Below, piece after piece: positions 17,852 through 26,855 of a stretch of 64,000 nt of DNA. The translations under genes were made by a program, and so were the position numbers. The notes below the pieces were generated by a model, which did not search any database, was not told the DNA's origin, and saw only the letters and a program-made list of their open reading frames with translations. This DNA is from Shewanella putrefaciens (GTDB taxonomy: Bacteria > Pseudomonadota > Gammaproteobacteria > Enterobacterales > Shewanellaceae). Every line of letters begins with the position of its first letter. The first letter of the stretch is position 1. Location: positions 3,286,001-3,350,000 of the forward strand of contig NZ_CP066370.1 in the NCBI RefSeq assembly GCF_016406325.1, in the 5' to 3' direction.

Positions 17852-18061
17852 TCCATTGTTGGCCGCCTTCTCTGCCTTAACACCTATATTGGGACAGGGA
17901 ATTTAATTACAAGGGCCGATAAAAAAATTTTCTTACTTTATCTTTTCCATATACTGAGATGGATAAAATATTTCACCCACAAAAATACGCTTGCTTATCC
18001 ACCATAGCTGTTATTCAATCTGCCCACATTTGGCAGATGTTTATCTAAATAAGGTAGCAGA

Positions 18062-18997
18062 GTGAAGTCTTCGAATTTAGCGTATGTGTACGGCATGGCC
18101 GCGGTCTTCCTCTGGTCCACAGTGGCCACGGCTTTTAAAATAGCCTTAAGCTATTACAGTCCGCTGCAACTGGTGTTTGTTGCCGTACTCACTTCGATTA
18201 TTGCCCTTACCAGTATCTTGGCTTGGCAAAAAAAGCTCTCTTTACTTAAGCAACAATTTTTACGCAGACCCATGTTTTATCTGGTAACAGGGCTAATCAA
18301 TCCCTTCCTCTACTATGTTGTGCTATTTAAGGCGTATTCTTTACTGCCCGCGCAGCAAGCTTTATCACTTAACTACACTTGGGCGGTATTACTGCCGTTA
18401 CTTGCCGCGCCTTTGCTAAAGCAACATTTGCGTAAAAGCGACATTGCGGCAGCGCTGATTGCCTACACTGGTGTGTTTATTATTGCCACCGGCGGCGATA
18501 TCAGCGGCTTTAGCTTTGATAGCCCGCTGGGGATCGGCCTTGCGCTGACCAGCACGCTACTCTGGTGCCTATATTGGATCGTCAACACTAAAGATCAAGG
18601 TGATCCCGTGGTGAGTTTATTACTCAGTTTTCTCATCGGCTTACCTTTTATTGCCATGACCTTAGTGTTAACAGATGCGCTACCCAGTTTTAGTCTTAAG
18701 GCGATATTTGCTGGTATGTATGTGGGATTGTTCGAGATGGGCATTACCTTCGTGCTCTGGTTAATGGCGCTGAAAACTGCCACTCGCACCGCGAACATCA
18801 GCACTATGGTGTTTTTATCCCCGGTGATGTCGATTGGATTTATTGCCTGGATTTTACAAGAAACCATTGCAATGACGACCTATCTTGGCCTTGCTTTTAT
18901 TTTGTCAGGGATGATGTTACAGCAACTTTTACCCCGTTATACCGAGCGTAAATGTAGTGGAAAACCTGAAGAGGTCACGCCAAAGATAATGGAGTAA
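18062..18997 (+). CDS. EamA/DMT-family transporter
   Basis: This is a 311-residue inner-membrane protein with about ten hydrophobic segments arranged as two EamA repeats. It begins MKSSNLAYVYGMAAVFLWS, a typical drug/metabolite transporter N-terminus. Members export amino acids, metabolites or drugs, and the substrate cannot be told from sequence. The start is a GTG at 18062 with AAGG about 9 bases upstream. The gene stands alone, divergent from dnaK and 136 bases ahead of ybaK on the same strand. Confidence 0.88.
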   Translation: MKSSNLAYVYGMAAVFLWSTVATAFKIALSYYSPLQLVFVAVLTSIIALTSILAWQKKLSLLKQQFLRRPMFYLVTGLINPFLYYVVLFKAYSLLPAQQALSLNYTWAVLLPLLAAPLLKQHLRKSDIAAALIAYTGVFIIATGGDISGFSFDSPLGIGLALTSTLLWCLYWIVNTKDQGDPVVSLLLSFLIGLPFIAMTLVLTDALPSFSLKAIFAGMYVGLFEMGITFVLWLMALKTATRTANISTMVFLSPVMSIGFIAWILQETIAMTTYLGLAFILSGMMLQQLLPRYTERKCSGKPEEVTPKIME

Positions 18998-19133
18998 TTT
19001 ACCGCCATTATCTAAATCGATTATTGGCGCATGATGACGCCACTTTTTATATCACTCCGATATAAAAATGCGTTGGCTAACATTTTTATCTTACGTTAAA
19101 GGCTAATATCCCAGTTTTGTGAAGGAGTATAGA

Positions 19134-19610
19134 ATGACACCTGCTGTTCGACTGGTGAAAAAAGCCAAAATTGCCTTTGAAATTTTAGAATATAGCCACG
19201 ATCCACACTGCGCCGCCTATGGCGAAGAAGCCGCCAACACTCTTGGGCTTAATCCTGCACAGGTATTTAAGACCTTACTGGTCGCCATCGACAAAGCCCA
19301 TGCGCCAATCGCCGTCGCGCTCGTACCCGTCGATCATCAACTGAATCTTAAAGCCGTTGCAAAATGTTTAGGGCAGAAGAAATTGCAAATGGCTGATGCT
19401 GAACTCGCGCAAAAATCATCGGGTTATCTTGTGGGTGGTATCAGCCCGTTAGCACAAAAGAAGCGCCTGCCAACCTTGATTGACCAAAGTGCACAATCCT
19501 TTGATCACATTTATGTCAGTGCAGGACGTAGAGGGCTTGAGATTAGTTTATCCGCCAACGAGTTGGCTCAACTCTGTAATGGTTCATTTGCCGATATAAA
19601 AACACTTTAA
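19134..19610 (+). CDS. ybaK: Cys-tRNA(Pro)/Cys-tRNA(Cys) deacylase YbaK
   Basis: YbaK hydrolyses Cys-tRNA(Pro) formed by prolyl-tRNA synthetase errors. The 158-residue protein covers the single YbaK/ProX editing domain. It has the conserved YGEEAANTLGLNPAQVFKTL segment, KAVAKCLGQKKLQMAD and the GYLVGGISPLAQKKRLPTL loop. AAGGAG with a six-base spacer precedes ATG 19134, so the upstream GTG at 19119 is not the start. It is monocistronic or weakly linked to the EamA gene before it. Confidence 0.93.
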   Translation: MTPAVRLVKKAKIAFEILEYSHDPHCAAYGEEAANTLGLNPAQVFKTLLVAIDKAHAPIAVALVPVDHQLNLKAVAKCLGQKKLQMADAELAQKSSGYLVGGISPLAQKKRLPTLIDQSAQSFDHIYVSAGRRGLEISLSANELAQLCNGSFADIKTL

Positions 19611-19737
19611 TGTAAGCCTAATGGGTTGAATATCACAAAATTAACAATAATTTAACCCAACACATTAAAGTGTTTGAAAAAGCCGTGATATCCGTCTATA
19701 AATTGTACTGAGCGACAGTTGGACTAAGGACAGTCAG

Positions 19738-20040
19738 ATGGAAAAATCAACACAATGGAATCCAGAAAAAGGCATAGGCCCCGTTGGCTGGGTTGCCATG
19801 CTGCTTTGTATCGCGCTTTTTATCTATGAGCATTTTTGGGGAAATGGTTTTACGACTATGGTAGTTATGCTCTACTGCAGTTTTTTGCTCCCCTCGGTAT
19901 TACTTACCCGCAGAGTGCAAGAAAGGTACTTTATTTATACCTTGGAATATATCAGTGCCTTTCGTAAGTTCACCATAATGATGACGGTAATCTTTCTCTG
20001 TGTGTGGCTACTCGCCACTTATACCCCTCTTATTCGCTAA
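19738..20040 (+). CDS. Small hypothetical membrane protein
   Basis: The protein has 100 residues and about three transmembrane helices (roughly 17-34, 38-56, 77-95). The last two are separated by a charged stretch, RRVQERYFIYTLEYISAFRK. I do not recognise a family. The ATG at 19738 is preceded by GGACAGTCAG, a weak ribosome binding site. It is followed by a terminator shared with proA from the other strand, so it appears to be the last gene of its transcript. Confidence 0.65.
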   Translation: MEKSTQWNPEKGIGPVGWVAMLLCIALFIYEHFWGNGFTTMVVMLYCSFLLPSVLLTRRVQERYFIYTLEYISAFRKFTIMMTVIFLCVWLLATYTPLIR

Positions 20041-20078
20041 ACCTATCCACAAAAGATTTAATCGCGCATATTCACAAT

Positions 20079-20115
20079 AAAAAGCCATTGATGTTATCCA
20101 TCAATGGCTTTTGTT
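20079..20115. terminator. Bidirectional Rho-independent terminator
   Basis: The stem AAGCCATTGATG with loop TTAT and CATCAATGGCTT is flanked by A and T runs. It lies between the small membrane protein gene and the end of proA. Confidence 0.88.
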
Positions 20116-20124
20116 TACCGTCTT

Positions 20125-21402
20125 TTAAATACGGCTGGTGTAATCACCCCAAGCTAACCATTTATAGGTGGTTAATGCCTCAAGCCCCATTGGGCCGCGG
20201 GCGTGCAACTTTTGCGTGCTTACCGCAACTTCGGCACCTAAACCAAACTGGCCACCATCAGTAAAACGCGTACTGGCATTGACATACACAGCGGCAGAAT
20301 TCACTTCGTTCATAAAGTGCGCCGCAGCGTGAATATCATCGGTCAGAATCGCTTCCGAATGCCCGCTCGAATACTGGCGAATATGGTCAACGGCAGTATC
20401 GATATCGCCCACCACTTTGATACCTAAGGTTAACGACAACCATTCGATGCCAAAATCCTCGGCCTTAGCCAGAGTCACATCGAAACCTAAACCATCGAGC
20501 AAAGCAAAACTTGTCTCACAGACTGAAAAACGCACACCTAAACGATGCAAATACTCGGCAACTTGCGGTACAAAAGTGCTCGCCACGCGCTCATCCACCA
20601 GCAAGGTATCGAGCGCATTACACACGGTCGGACGCTGCACTTTGGCGTTAGCAATAACATCTAGGGCACGTTGTAAGTCAGCATTTTTATCGACATATAA
20701 ATGGCAAATGCCAATGCCGCCTAAGATCACCGGAATGGTCGCTTGCTCAGCACATAGGCGCTGCAGAGCTTGACCGCCGCGCGGCACTATCATGTCAACA
20801 TATTGATCGAGCTTAAGCAAACCTGTCACTAAGGCTCTATCAGGCGAATCAATAAATTGCACCACATCTATGGGCAAACCTTGGGCGACAATCGCGCTGC
20901 GGATCACATCACTAATAAGTTTATTCGATTCAAGGGTTTCTTTACCGCCACGGAGGATCACCGCATTACCAGTTTTAAGGGCAAGCACCGCGATATCCAC
21001 GGTCACATTAGGGCGTGCTTCATAAATCACCCCAATCACCCCAAGCGGTACACGGCGGCGAGTCAGCCTTAACCCGTTATCCAATAACTTACTGCCAAAC
21101 TCTTCACCGACGGGATCGGCAAGGCGAATGACATCGCTGATGTCACCGATAATGCCCGCAAGGCGCGCATCATCGAGCAATAATCTGTCGATCATCGCCT
21201 CCGTTAATCCATCGGCCTTAGCAGCGGCAACATCCTTAGCATTGGCGGCTAAAATGGCCGGAGAGTTTTCCGTCAGCGCATCGGCAATAGCCTCGAGCAA
21301 ATCGGCCTTTTGACTCGCCGTTAAGTTGGCTAAGGCATAACTTGCCTGTTTGGCATTAGCGCCAAGTTGCTGTAAATACTGCGCTTGATTCATTTCACTC
21401 AA
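20125..21402 (-). CDS. proA: Gamma-glutamyl phosphate reductase
   Basis: ProA reduces gamma-glutamyl phosphate with NADPH to glutamate semialdehyde, the second step of proline synthesis. The 425-residue protein shows the aldehyde-dehydrogenase-like fold motifs of the family: [19 protein letters not shown], then the catalytic Cys in [14 protein letters not shown], and the C-terminal [20 protein letters not shown]. The best ribosome binding site (GAGG, six bases) points to a TTG start at 21402, and an ATG follows at 21393. It is downstream of proB with a 12-base gap, giving a proBA operon. Confidence 0.97.
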   Translation of the reverse strand: MSEMNQAQYLQQLGANAKQASYALANLTASQKADLLEAIADALTENSPAILAANAKDVAAAKADGLTEAMIDRLLLDDARLAGIIGDISDVIRLADPVGEEFGSKLLDNGLRLTRRRVPLGVIGVIYEARPNVTVDIAVLALKTGNAVILRGGKETLESNKLISDVIRSAIVAQGLPIDVVQFIDSPDRALVTGLLKLDQYVDMIVPRGGQALQRLCAEQATIPVILGGIGICHLYVDKNADLQRALDVIANAKVQRPTVCNALDTLLVDERVASTFVPQVAEYLHRLGVRFSVCETSFALLDGLGFDVTLAKAEDFGIEWLSLTLGIKVVGDIDTAVDHIRQYSSGHSEAILTDDIHAAAHFMNEVNSAAVYVNASTRFTDGGQFGLGAEVAVSTQKLHARGPMGLEALTTYKWLAWGDYTSRI

Positions 21403-21414
21403 AACAGACCTCGC

Positions 21415-22533
21415 TTATAGGACCACCATGTCGTTTCGGTGCACTATTGCGTCACCATAATCGTAACCGAGTACTGACTCGATCTCGTCGGAATGTTTAC
21501 CCGCAATCAAATTCAAGGCTTGACCACAATACCTCGTTATCCCCTTAGCAATTACTTTACCTTGTTGGTCAACTAATTTCAGTGTTGCGCCGCGCTCAAA
21601 TTCGCCCTTAACCCCAATAATGCCTTTAGATAATAAGCTACGGCCCTTATCGGTAACGGCTTTTACCGCGCCAGCATCGAGCACTAAAGAACCTTGAGTC
21701 GCAGGGCCCGCCAATATCCACTGTTTACGGCTTTCGAGCGGGTTTTCAATGGCACTAAAGTGAGTACCAACGGACTCTTTACCAACCACTTTTTTAATCA
21801 CATCGGGGTGATGACCTGAGGCAATCACCACCTCAATCCCGGCACGGCGAGCAATATCAGCGGCTTCCAGTTTAGTCGACATACCGCCCGTACCTAAACC
21901 CGATACAGAACCACCCGCTAACATCCGCAGACTGTCATCAATCTTCACCACCTGCGAAATCAATTTAGCATTCGGATTAGTGCGCGGATCGGCATCGAAC
22001 AACCCCTTTTGATCCGTCAATAAAATCAATAAATCAGCATCACACAGCAGCGCCGCGCGGGCCGATAAATTATCATTATCACCGACTTTAATCTCGTTGG
22101 TAGCCACGGCATCATTTTCATTAATGATGGGGATAATATTGTTTGCCAACAATGCATTGAGTGTATCTCTAGCATTGAGATAACGTTCTCTATCCTGCAA
22201 GTCGGCGCGGGTTAGCAAGAGTTGGCCCACATGCAGCCCATAAATACTAAAGAGTTGTGCCCAAGCGAGGATCAACTGACTTTGCCCGACAGCGGCTAAC
22301 AACTGCTTATTGGCCATAGTGTCGGGCAGTGTCGGGTATTGGAGATGTTCACGCCCAGCGGCAATCGCCCCTGAGGTGCATAAAACGACTTCGACCCCTG
22401 ACTTCATCAGTGCAGCCATTTGACGAGCCAGCTCAACCATATGGGCTTTATCTAGCTGTTTACTGCCAGAGGTCAGCACACTCGTTCCCAATTTCACTAC
22501 CACGCGGCGATACGCAATCTCACTTAAGTTCAT
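21415..22533 (-). CDS. proB: Glutamate 5-kinase
   Basis: ProB phosphorylates glutamate with ATP in the first and feedback-regulated step of proline synthesis. The 372-residue protein has the amino-acid kinase domain (about 8-260) with [12 protein letters not shown] at the N-terminus and a central [18 protein letters not shown] motif. A C-terminal PUA domain follows (about 280-360). It has the full two-domain length usual in gammaproteobacteria. It is first in the proBA operon, and translation begins at the ATG at 22533. Confidence 0.97.
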   Translation of the reverse strand: MNLSEIAYRRVVVKLGTSVLTSGSKQLDKAHMVELARQMAALMKSGVEVVLCTSGAIAAGREHLQYPTLPDTMANKQLLAAVGQSQLILAWAQLFSIYGLHVGQLLLTRADLQDRERYLNARDTLNALLANNIIPIINENDAVATNEIKVGDNDNLSARAALLCDADLLILLTDQKGLFDADPRTNPNAKLISQVVKIDDSLRMLAGGSVSGLGTGGMSTKLEAADIARRAGIEVVIASGHHPDVIKKVVGKESVGTHFSAIENPLESRKQWILAGPATQGSLVLDAGAVKAVTDKGRSLLSKGIIGVKGEFERGATLKLVDQQGKVIAKGITRYCGQALNLIAGKHSDEIESVLGYDYGDAIVHRNDMVVL

Positions 22534-22643
22534 TATTCATTTGTAAAAAATAACCGAACAATCCTTATACCTAATCCGCTAGATAATTGGTAGCGAGGAG
22601 TGATTAACTCGAGATAAATTTTCGATTTTGCTCATAATCACGC

Positions 22644-22682
22644 AGTAAAAAGGGCCATCGATTAGATGACCCTCAAAAAATA
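22644..22682 (-). terminator. Probable terminator of the purine permease gene
   Basis: On the minus strand a stem built from AGGGTCATC and GATGGCCCT around TAATC is followed by TTTTTACT. It contains a mismatch but lies just after the permease stop at 22739. Confidence 0.55.
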
Positions 22683-22738
22683 TTGCCTATTTGTAGACAA
22701 TCTAACCCACTAGGCTAGTAGCTCACTATTAAACAGCA

Positions 22739-24028
22739 TCAAGCATAGACAAACTTAGCCACAAATAATGCCGCTAACACGATGATACCCACATTGAGAT
22801 CGCTAAAGCGACCCGTGAGTATTTTAATCGCCGCATAGGAGATAATCCCCAGCGCAATCCCCGATGCAATAGAGAAGGTCAGCGGCATTAAGATACACAC
22901 AACCACCACAGGCGCGGCTTCGGTTAAATCTTCCCACTCAACATGCACAAGGCCAGACATCATTAAAATAGCCACATAAAACAGGGTACCCGCTGTTGCA
23001 TAGGCCGGGATCATCCCCGCCAATGGCGATAGGAACAATGCAGCAATAAACAATAACCCTACCACCACAGCGGTTAATCCTGTACGCCCTCCCGCACTCA
23101 CTCCCGCGGTACTTTCGATATAGCTTGTCGTGGTGGAAGTACCACAAGCAGCCCCTGCAATGGTAGCTAAACTGTCTGCGGTCAAAGCACGATTTAAACG
23201 TGGTAAACGACCTTTCTCATCGAGAAAACCACCGCGTTGGGCAACCGCCACTAAGGTGCCTGATGTATCAAATAAATCCACAAACAAGAAGGCAAACACG
23301 ACTGATAGCATCGTGACTTCAAAAACTTGGGATAAATCCATCTTCATAAAGGTTGGGGCAATTGAAGGCGGCATAGACACTATGCCGTTGTAATGCACAT
23401 CACCAAAGATCAATCCAAGTCCGGTGATAATTAAGATACTTAAAATTACCGCCGACTTCATTCCCCTTTGCACCATGGCAATAATCAGGAAAAAGCCCAA
23501 TACCGCCATTACGGCCGGAAAAGCAGTAATATCACCCATAGTGACTAAGGTCGCAGGATTAGCAACAACAATGCCCGCACTTTTAAGACCAATCAGCGCA
23601 AGAAATAAACCAATACCAGCGGCAATACCTAGGCGTAACGACACGGGAATGCTGTTAACAATCCATTCACGAATACGCACTAAGGACAAGATTAAAAAGC
23701 AAATTCCCGATAGGAACACGGCACCTAAGGCTGTCTCCCAGCTATAACCCATTTCACCCACAACCGTGTAAGTGAAAAAGGCGTTAAGCCCCATTCCCGG
23801 TGCTAATGCAATCGGATAATTAGCCATTAATCCCATGACTAAACAACCAATTGCTGCTGCAAGGCAGGTGGCAACAAATACTGCCCCGTGGTCCATGCCT
23901 GCATCGGCTAACATCATTGGATTGACAAAAATGATGTAGGCCATCGTCATAAATGTGGTTAAACCTGCAATAGCTTCCTGCTTGAGGCTCGTTTGATTTT
24001 GTTTTAGTTTGAACAGCTTTTCTAACAT
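22739..24028 (-). CDS. NCS2-family nucleobase permease (adenine/guanine/hypoxanthine, AzgA-like)
   Basis: This inner-membrane proton-coupled purine importer has 429 residues and about 12-14 hydrophobic helices. The N-terminus (QTSLKQEAIAGLTTFMTMAY, then IIFVNP) and the internal CGTSTTTSYIESTAGVSAGG motif are characteristic of the AzgA-like branch (PurP, PbuG) rather than uracil or xanthine carriers. It stands alone between proBA and a wHTH gene. The 175 bases upstream contain only a weak PurR-like palindrome, so purine regulation is uncertain. Confidence 0.93.
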   Translation of the reverse strand: MLEKLFKLKQNQTSLKQEAIAGLTTFMTMAYIIFVNPMMLADAGMDHGAVFVATCLAAAIGCLVMGLMANYPIALAPGMGLNAFFTYTVVGEMGYSWETALGAVFLSGICFLILSLVRIREWIVNSIPVSLRLGIAAGIGLFLALIGLKSAGIVVANPATLVTMGDITAFPAVMAVLGFFLIIAMVQRGMKSAVILSILIITGLGLIFGDVHYNGIVSMPPSIAPTFMKMDLSQVFEVTMLSVVFAFLFVDLFDTSGTLVAVAQRGGFLDEKGRLPRLNRALTADSLATIAGAACGTSTTTSYIESTAGVSAGGRTGLTAVVVGLLFIAALFLSPLAGMIPAYATAGTLFYVAILMMSGLVHVEWEDLTEAAPVVVVCILMPLTFSIASGIALGIISYAAIKILTGRFSDLNVGIIVLAALFVAKFVYA

Positions 24029-24087
24029 GGAACTGGGTTCCTTTTATTTTAAGTAGGTAGGGTATTTAAATGTAAGGAATATGTAGC

Positions 24088-24103
24088 GCGATTACATTTG
24101 CGG
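24088..24103 (-). promoter_or_regulatory. Weak PurR-box-like palindrome
   Basis: On the minus strand CCGCAAATGTAATCGC matches the PurR consensus ACGCAAACGTTTGCGT at 10 of 16 positions. It lies about 60 bases upstream of the purine permease start. It is reported because of its position, not its strength. Confidence 0.25.
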
Positions 24104-24203
24104 CAGATTATAAGGAGTTTAGGCTGGTCAGGCCACAAGATTGGCGAGGAATAGTTAACTCCATCAATAGCGGAGAAATAATACATAAGTATGAAGTAAT
24201 GGC

Positions 24204-24539
24204 TCACAACGCCTGATTATCGATAGTGGCGACGCCAATAATCTCGGCGATCTCCGCTAAATGGGTATCGACCCATGCACTGCTGATCGGTCCCCAAGTG
24301 AGGATGCGATAATAACCCGCGTTGTTGCGACTCCCTTCCTGTATAAATTCAACGCGGATACCAATATCCTCAAAGGCAGCAATAGCATCCTGCAATGTAC
24401 GGCGCGGCATTCCAGTTAACTTGTTGAGAGATAATAAATTATGACGCTCGTCATCCATTAAATGTGCGAGATATAACTTACGTAGAAAGGCTTTATTTTG
24501 CTTTGAAACCGCTGGCGATACGGATGCTGACACTGGCAT
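24204..24539 (-). CDS. Winged helix-turn-helix protein, putative regulator
   Basis: The protein has 111 residues. The region about 15-85 reads as a winged helix (LRKLYLAHLMDDERHNLLSL, then NKLTGMPRRTLQDAIAAFED as helix-turn-helix, then a beta wing VEFIQEGSRNNAGYYRI). A short helical tail follows. It resembles conserved small wHTH proteins of gammaproteobacteria whose targets are unknown. The gene is separated by 175 bases from the purine permease and is unlikely to be in its operon. The start at 24539 lacks a strong ribosome binding site. Confidence 0.7.
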   Translation of the reverse strand: MPVSASVSPAVSKQNKAFLRKLYLAHLMDDERHNLLSLNKLTGMPRRTLQDAIAAFEDIGIRVEFIQEGSRNNAGYYRILTWGPISSAWVDTHLAEIAEIIGVATIDNQAL

Positions 24540-24872
24540 AGGATGACCTGTCGAGATGTAAAAGTAATTATCATCAAAACTACTTTATATTCAGTTAATA
24601 ACGCAATAGCCAGTCCTAAATAGTTGGCATTAAATATAGCCAGATCACACAGTGCAATACTGCGGATTAATTTGAATAAAACAACTTGTATTTTCCCCCT
24701 GATAGCTGTTATTTCTAGTCTCAGACGTTGATACCCAAACAACCTAAAAATACGAATACTTTGAGTTTGAGGTTGAGGTTGTTTGAGTATAGATAAACTA
24801 CACTTACTCATGTGAGTCATCGATTGGCTTAGCGAGTCTCAATCCCAGCTGCGAGAGTCCGTGGAGGCATAG
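24540..24872. other. Intergenic region between divergent genes, nothing recognised
   Basis: About 330 AT-rich bases lie between the wHTH gene and the solute-binding protein gene and presumably hold both promoters. The ORF reading through on the minus strand (24458-24820) overlaps the wHTH gene out of frame and is not supported. Confidence 0.5.
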
Positions 24873-25736
24873 GTGATAATGACACTTGATAAAGACAAAC
24901 CTCATCACTCAGGCATTCGATATAACCACTATAAATTGATGGGGTTAATGGCGCTTTGCAGTTACCAAACCGGCAATACAGCCGAACTGAGTATTGGTGT
25001 TAGCCTCTCTATTCCTCCTTATGTTATTCAAGAAACTAACAGTGGACTCGAACTCGAATTACTCTACCAAGCACTCGCGGTTAAGGGACATAATGCCATC
25101 ATCCACTACCTTCCTTTGGCGCGTACATTTCATGAGCTAAAAGAAGGCAAACTCGATGGTATTATCAATATAAAAGAAGGCATGTTAGATAATGTCTTTT
25201 ATTCTGATGTGGTCATTAGCTATCAAAACTGTGCCATTAGCCTCGAATCAAATCGATTTAATATCAATAGCATAAGTGATTTAAGTGACAAACAAGTCGT
25301 CGCTTTTCAGCGTGCATCAAGCATGTTAGGAGAAGAGTTTGGCCAAATGGCTAAAGCCAATACTGGCTATAAAGAACAAGCTCGACAACTACAACAGGTT
25401 TATATGTTGATGAAGCATAGAGCCGATGTGGTGGTGATGGATAAAAATATTTTTAAATACTATTTAAAGCAGGCTTATCTGGATGGGCGATTGAACAGCA
25501 AGGAATTACAACAACAAGCCATTTGCCACAAAGTATTCCCCCCGACTGAATATCGTTTTGCGTTTCTGAGCGCACAAATTCGGGATGATTTTAATGCGGG
25601 TCTTAAGCACATTACCCAAGACGGTAGCTTGCAAGCATTACAGGAAAAATACCGCCGCCTCATGTCCCTAGAACATGAAGCGGAGGCATCAACCAAAATA
25701 ATAGAACGTAACCCCATCGGAAATGATGCGCTCTAA
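24873..25736 (+). CDS. Extracellular solute-binding protein family 3-like
   Basis: The 287-residue protein matches the bilobed periplasmic amino-acid-binding fold. Lobe 1 starts near LSIGVSLSIPPYVIQ, hinge region residues include GKLDGIINIKEGM and YSDVVISYQN, and a late RFAFLSAQIRDDFNAGL stretch precedes the helical end. Such proteins are receptors for ABC importers or sensory systems. No transporter genes are adjacent and the signal peptide is weak (hydrophobic stretch at about 25-33 only), so it may act alone. GGAGG precedes a GTG at 24873, and an ATG follows at 24879. Confidence 0.8.
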   Translation: MIMTLDKDKPHHSGIRYNHYKLMGLMALCSYQTGNTAELSIGVSLSIPPYVIQETNSGLELELLYQALAVKGHNAIIHYLPLARTFHELKEGKLDGIINIKEGMLDNVFYSDVVISYQNCAISLESNRFNINSISDLSDKQVVAFQRASSMLGEEFGQMAKANTGYKEQARQLQQVYMLMKHRADVVVMDKNIFKYYLKQAYLDGRLNSKELQQQAICHKVFPPTEYRFAFLSAQIRDDFNAGLKHITQDGSLQALQEKYRRLMSLEHEAEASTKIIERNPIGNDAL

Positions 25737-25754
25737 CCGCCGCCAATAGAAAAA

Positions 25755-26186
25755 TTACTTAACGACAAGCACAGGACATACCGCGCCATTTGCCACAGCT
25801 TCAGCGACATTAGTATGTAAAAAGTGTGATAACCCACTCCGTCCATGACTGGCAATCACCACCATGCCAATATCTTTACCGTTCGCTTCCTCTAAAATTT
25901 GATCGACAGGATCACCACGGCGGATCAAAGTACTAATTGGAAGATCCGTTTTTAGTTTATCTAGCAATGCTTGCATTTTATTGGCCGCCGCATCTTCCAT
26001 ACTCTTAGCCAGCTCTTCAGGTGTGATGGATAAAATCATAAAGTTTTCATCACCAATAGGCTGCTCAACCACGTGTAGAATTTTTAGACCAACATTATAC
26101 AAATTAGCCATTTCAATAGCATAACTTAGTGCATGGGCCGCAGTTTCCGAGAAATCTGTGGGCCAGAGTATTTGACCTTTACGCAT
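25755..26186 (-). CDS. Universal stress protein family (UspA)
   Basis: This is a 143-residue single USP domain of the cytoplasm. It opens ILWPTDFSETAAHALSYAIE and ends with HGRSGLSHFLHTNVAEAVAN. The canonical ATP-binding signature G-2x-G-9x-G(S/T) is present up to GRSG, but Ala-Glu replaces the final Gly-Ser. Nucleotide binding may therefore be altered. AAGGAG precedes the ATG. It lies 63 bases downstream of the STAS-like gene on the same strand, possibly as an operon. Confidence 0.9.
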   Translation of the reverse strand: MRKGQILWPTDFSETAAHALSYAIEMANLYNVGLKILHVVEQPIGDENFMILSITPEELAKSMEDAAANKMQALLDKLKTDLPISTLIRRGDPVDQILEEANGKDIGMVVIASHGRSGLSHFLHTNVAEAVANGAVCPVLVVK

Positions 26187-26249
26187 AATCTGTACTCCTT
26201 CTATGGCGCAACTGAATTACTAAGTGAAGGTAAAACTTAGGTAATAGAA

Positions 26250-26633
26250 CTAATCTCGTAACCAAGCTACCGCATCACCATTATCGACAAAAAACCTTAC
26301 CTCAGCAGGTGTAAACCAGTTTGCCAACTTAGCCAACACTTCCTGCAATGTTGTCTTACCGACAATGGCAATTTTCTCGAAATGGCGAATATGCTTCACC
26401 CCAAGTTTAATATCGTCCCAAGCGGCTTGTAGTTCCAAGCCATCCAACTCAGTGACATCAACCAAGGCGAAGATATCGGGATCTTTTACGCCTGCCAGTG
26501 CCGATTCCAACACGGGCACCATCCTTTCGTAGTCTTGGTGAGTTAAGGTACCAATAGCTTTAAAGGCAACGAAAAAATCATCATCACCATAACGCTCAAT
26601 ACCGATCGAAATTCCGTGCTTTAACAAAGTCAT
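26250..26633 (-). CDS. SpoIIAA-like STAS/CRAL-TRIO-fold protein (DUF3478)
   Basis: The 127-residue protein matches the SpoIIAA-like family seen near stress genes. It has DDFFVAFKAIGTLTHQDYER at the start, IFALVDVTELDGLELQAAWDD in the middle and WFTPAEVRFFVDNGDAVAWL at the end. Members are small cytoplasmic or membrane-associated proteins of unknown function with a STAS-like fold. AAGGAG stands ahead of the ATG. It is likely co-transcribed with the downstream universal stress gene. Confidence 0.8.
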   Translation of the reverse strand: MTLLKHGISIGIERYGDDDFFVAFKAIGTLTHQDYERMVPVLESALAGVKDPDIFALVDVTELDGLELQAAWDDIKLGVKHIRHFEKIAIVGKTTLQEVLAKLANWFTPAEVRFFVDNGDAVAWLRD

Positions 26634-26752
26634 ACATACTCCTTATGTGAGAACCTTTGATTCAGTGTAGAAGCTAACGCTATAACAAGCCGTGATCTTG
26701 CTCAAAAATACACCAGATATCTTGCGCTACCTCAACAAGCAAGCTAGGATAA

Positions 26753-26770
26753 ACCGACTAATCAGTCGGT
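26753..26770. promoter_or_regulatory. Candidate TetR operator
   Basis: ACCGACT-AATC-AGTCGGT is a perfect 7-bp palindrome with a four-base centre. It resembles operators of TetR-family repressors and lies about 85 bases ahead of the aldehyde dehydrogenase/TetR gene pair. Confidence 0.65.
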
Positions 26771-26815
26771 ACTTATTTAAGATTCAATTGTAAGAGTTGA
26801 ATCTTAAATAAGTAC
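26769..26815. repeat. Perfect 19-bp inverted repeat in the leader of the aldehyde dehydrogenase gene
   Basis: Arms GTACTTATTTAAGATTCAA (26769-26787) and TTGAATCTTAAATAAGTAC (26797-26815) are exact complements around a nine-base loop. The left arm overlaps the last two bases of the candidate TetR operator. It can be a second operator or an RNA hairpin in the 5' leader. Confidence 0.9.
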
Positions 26816-26855
26816 CCAATAAGACTTGCTTACCACTTCGCAAGGAGCAACCACT

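Noticed and set aside
24458..24820. 120-codon minus-strand ORF
   Set aside because: It overlaps the wHTH gene in another frame and has low-complexity composition.
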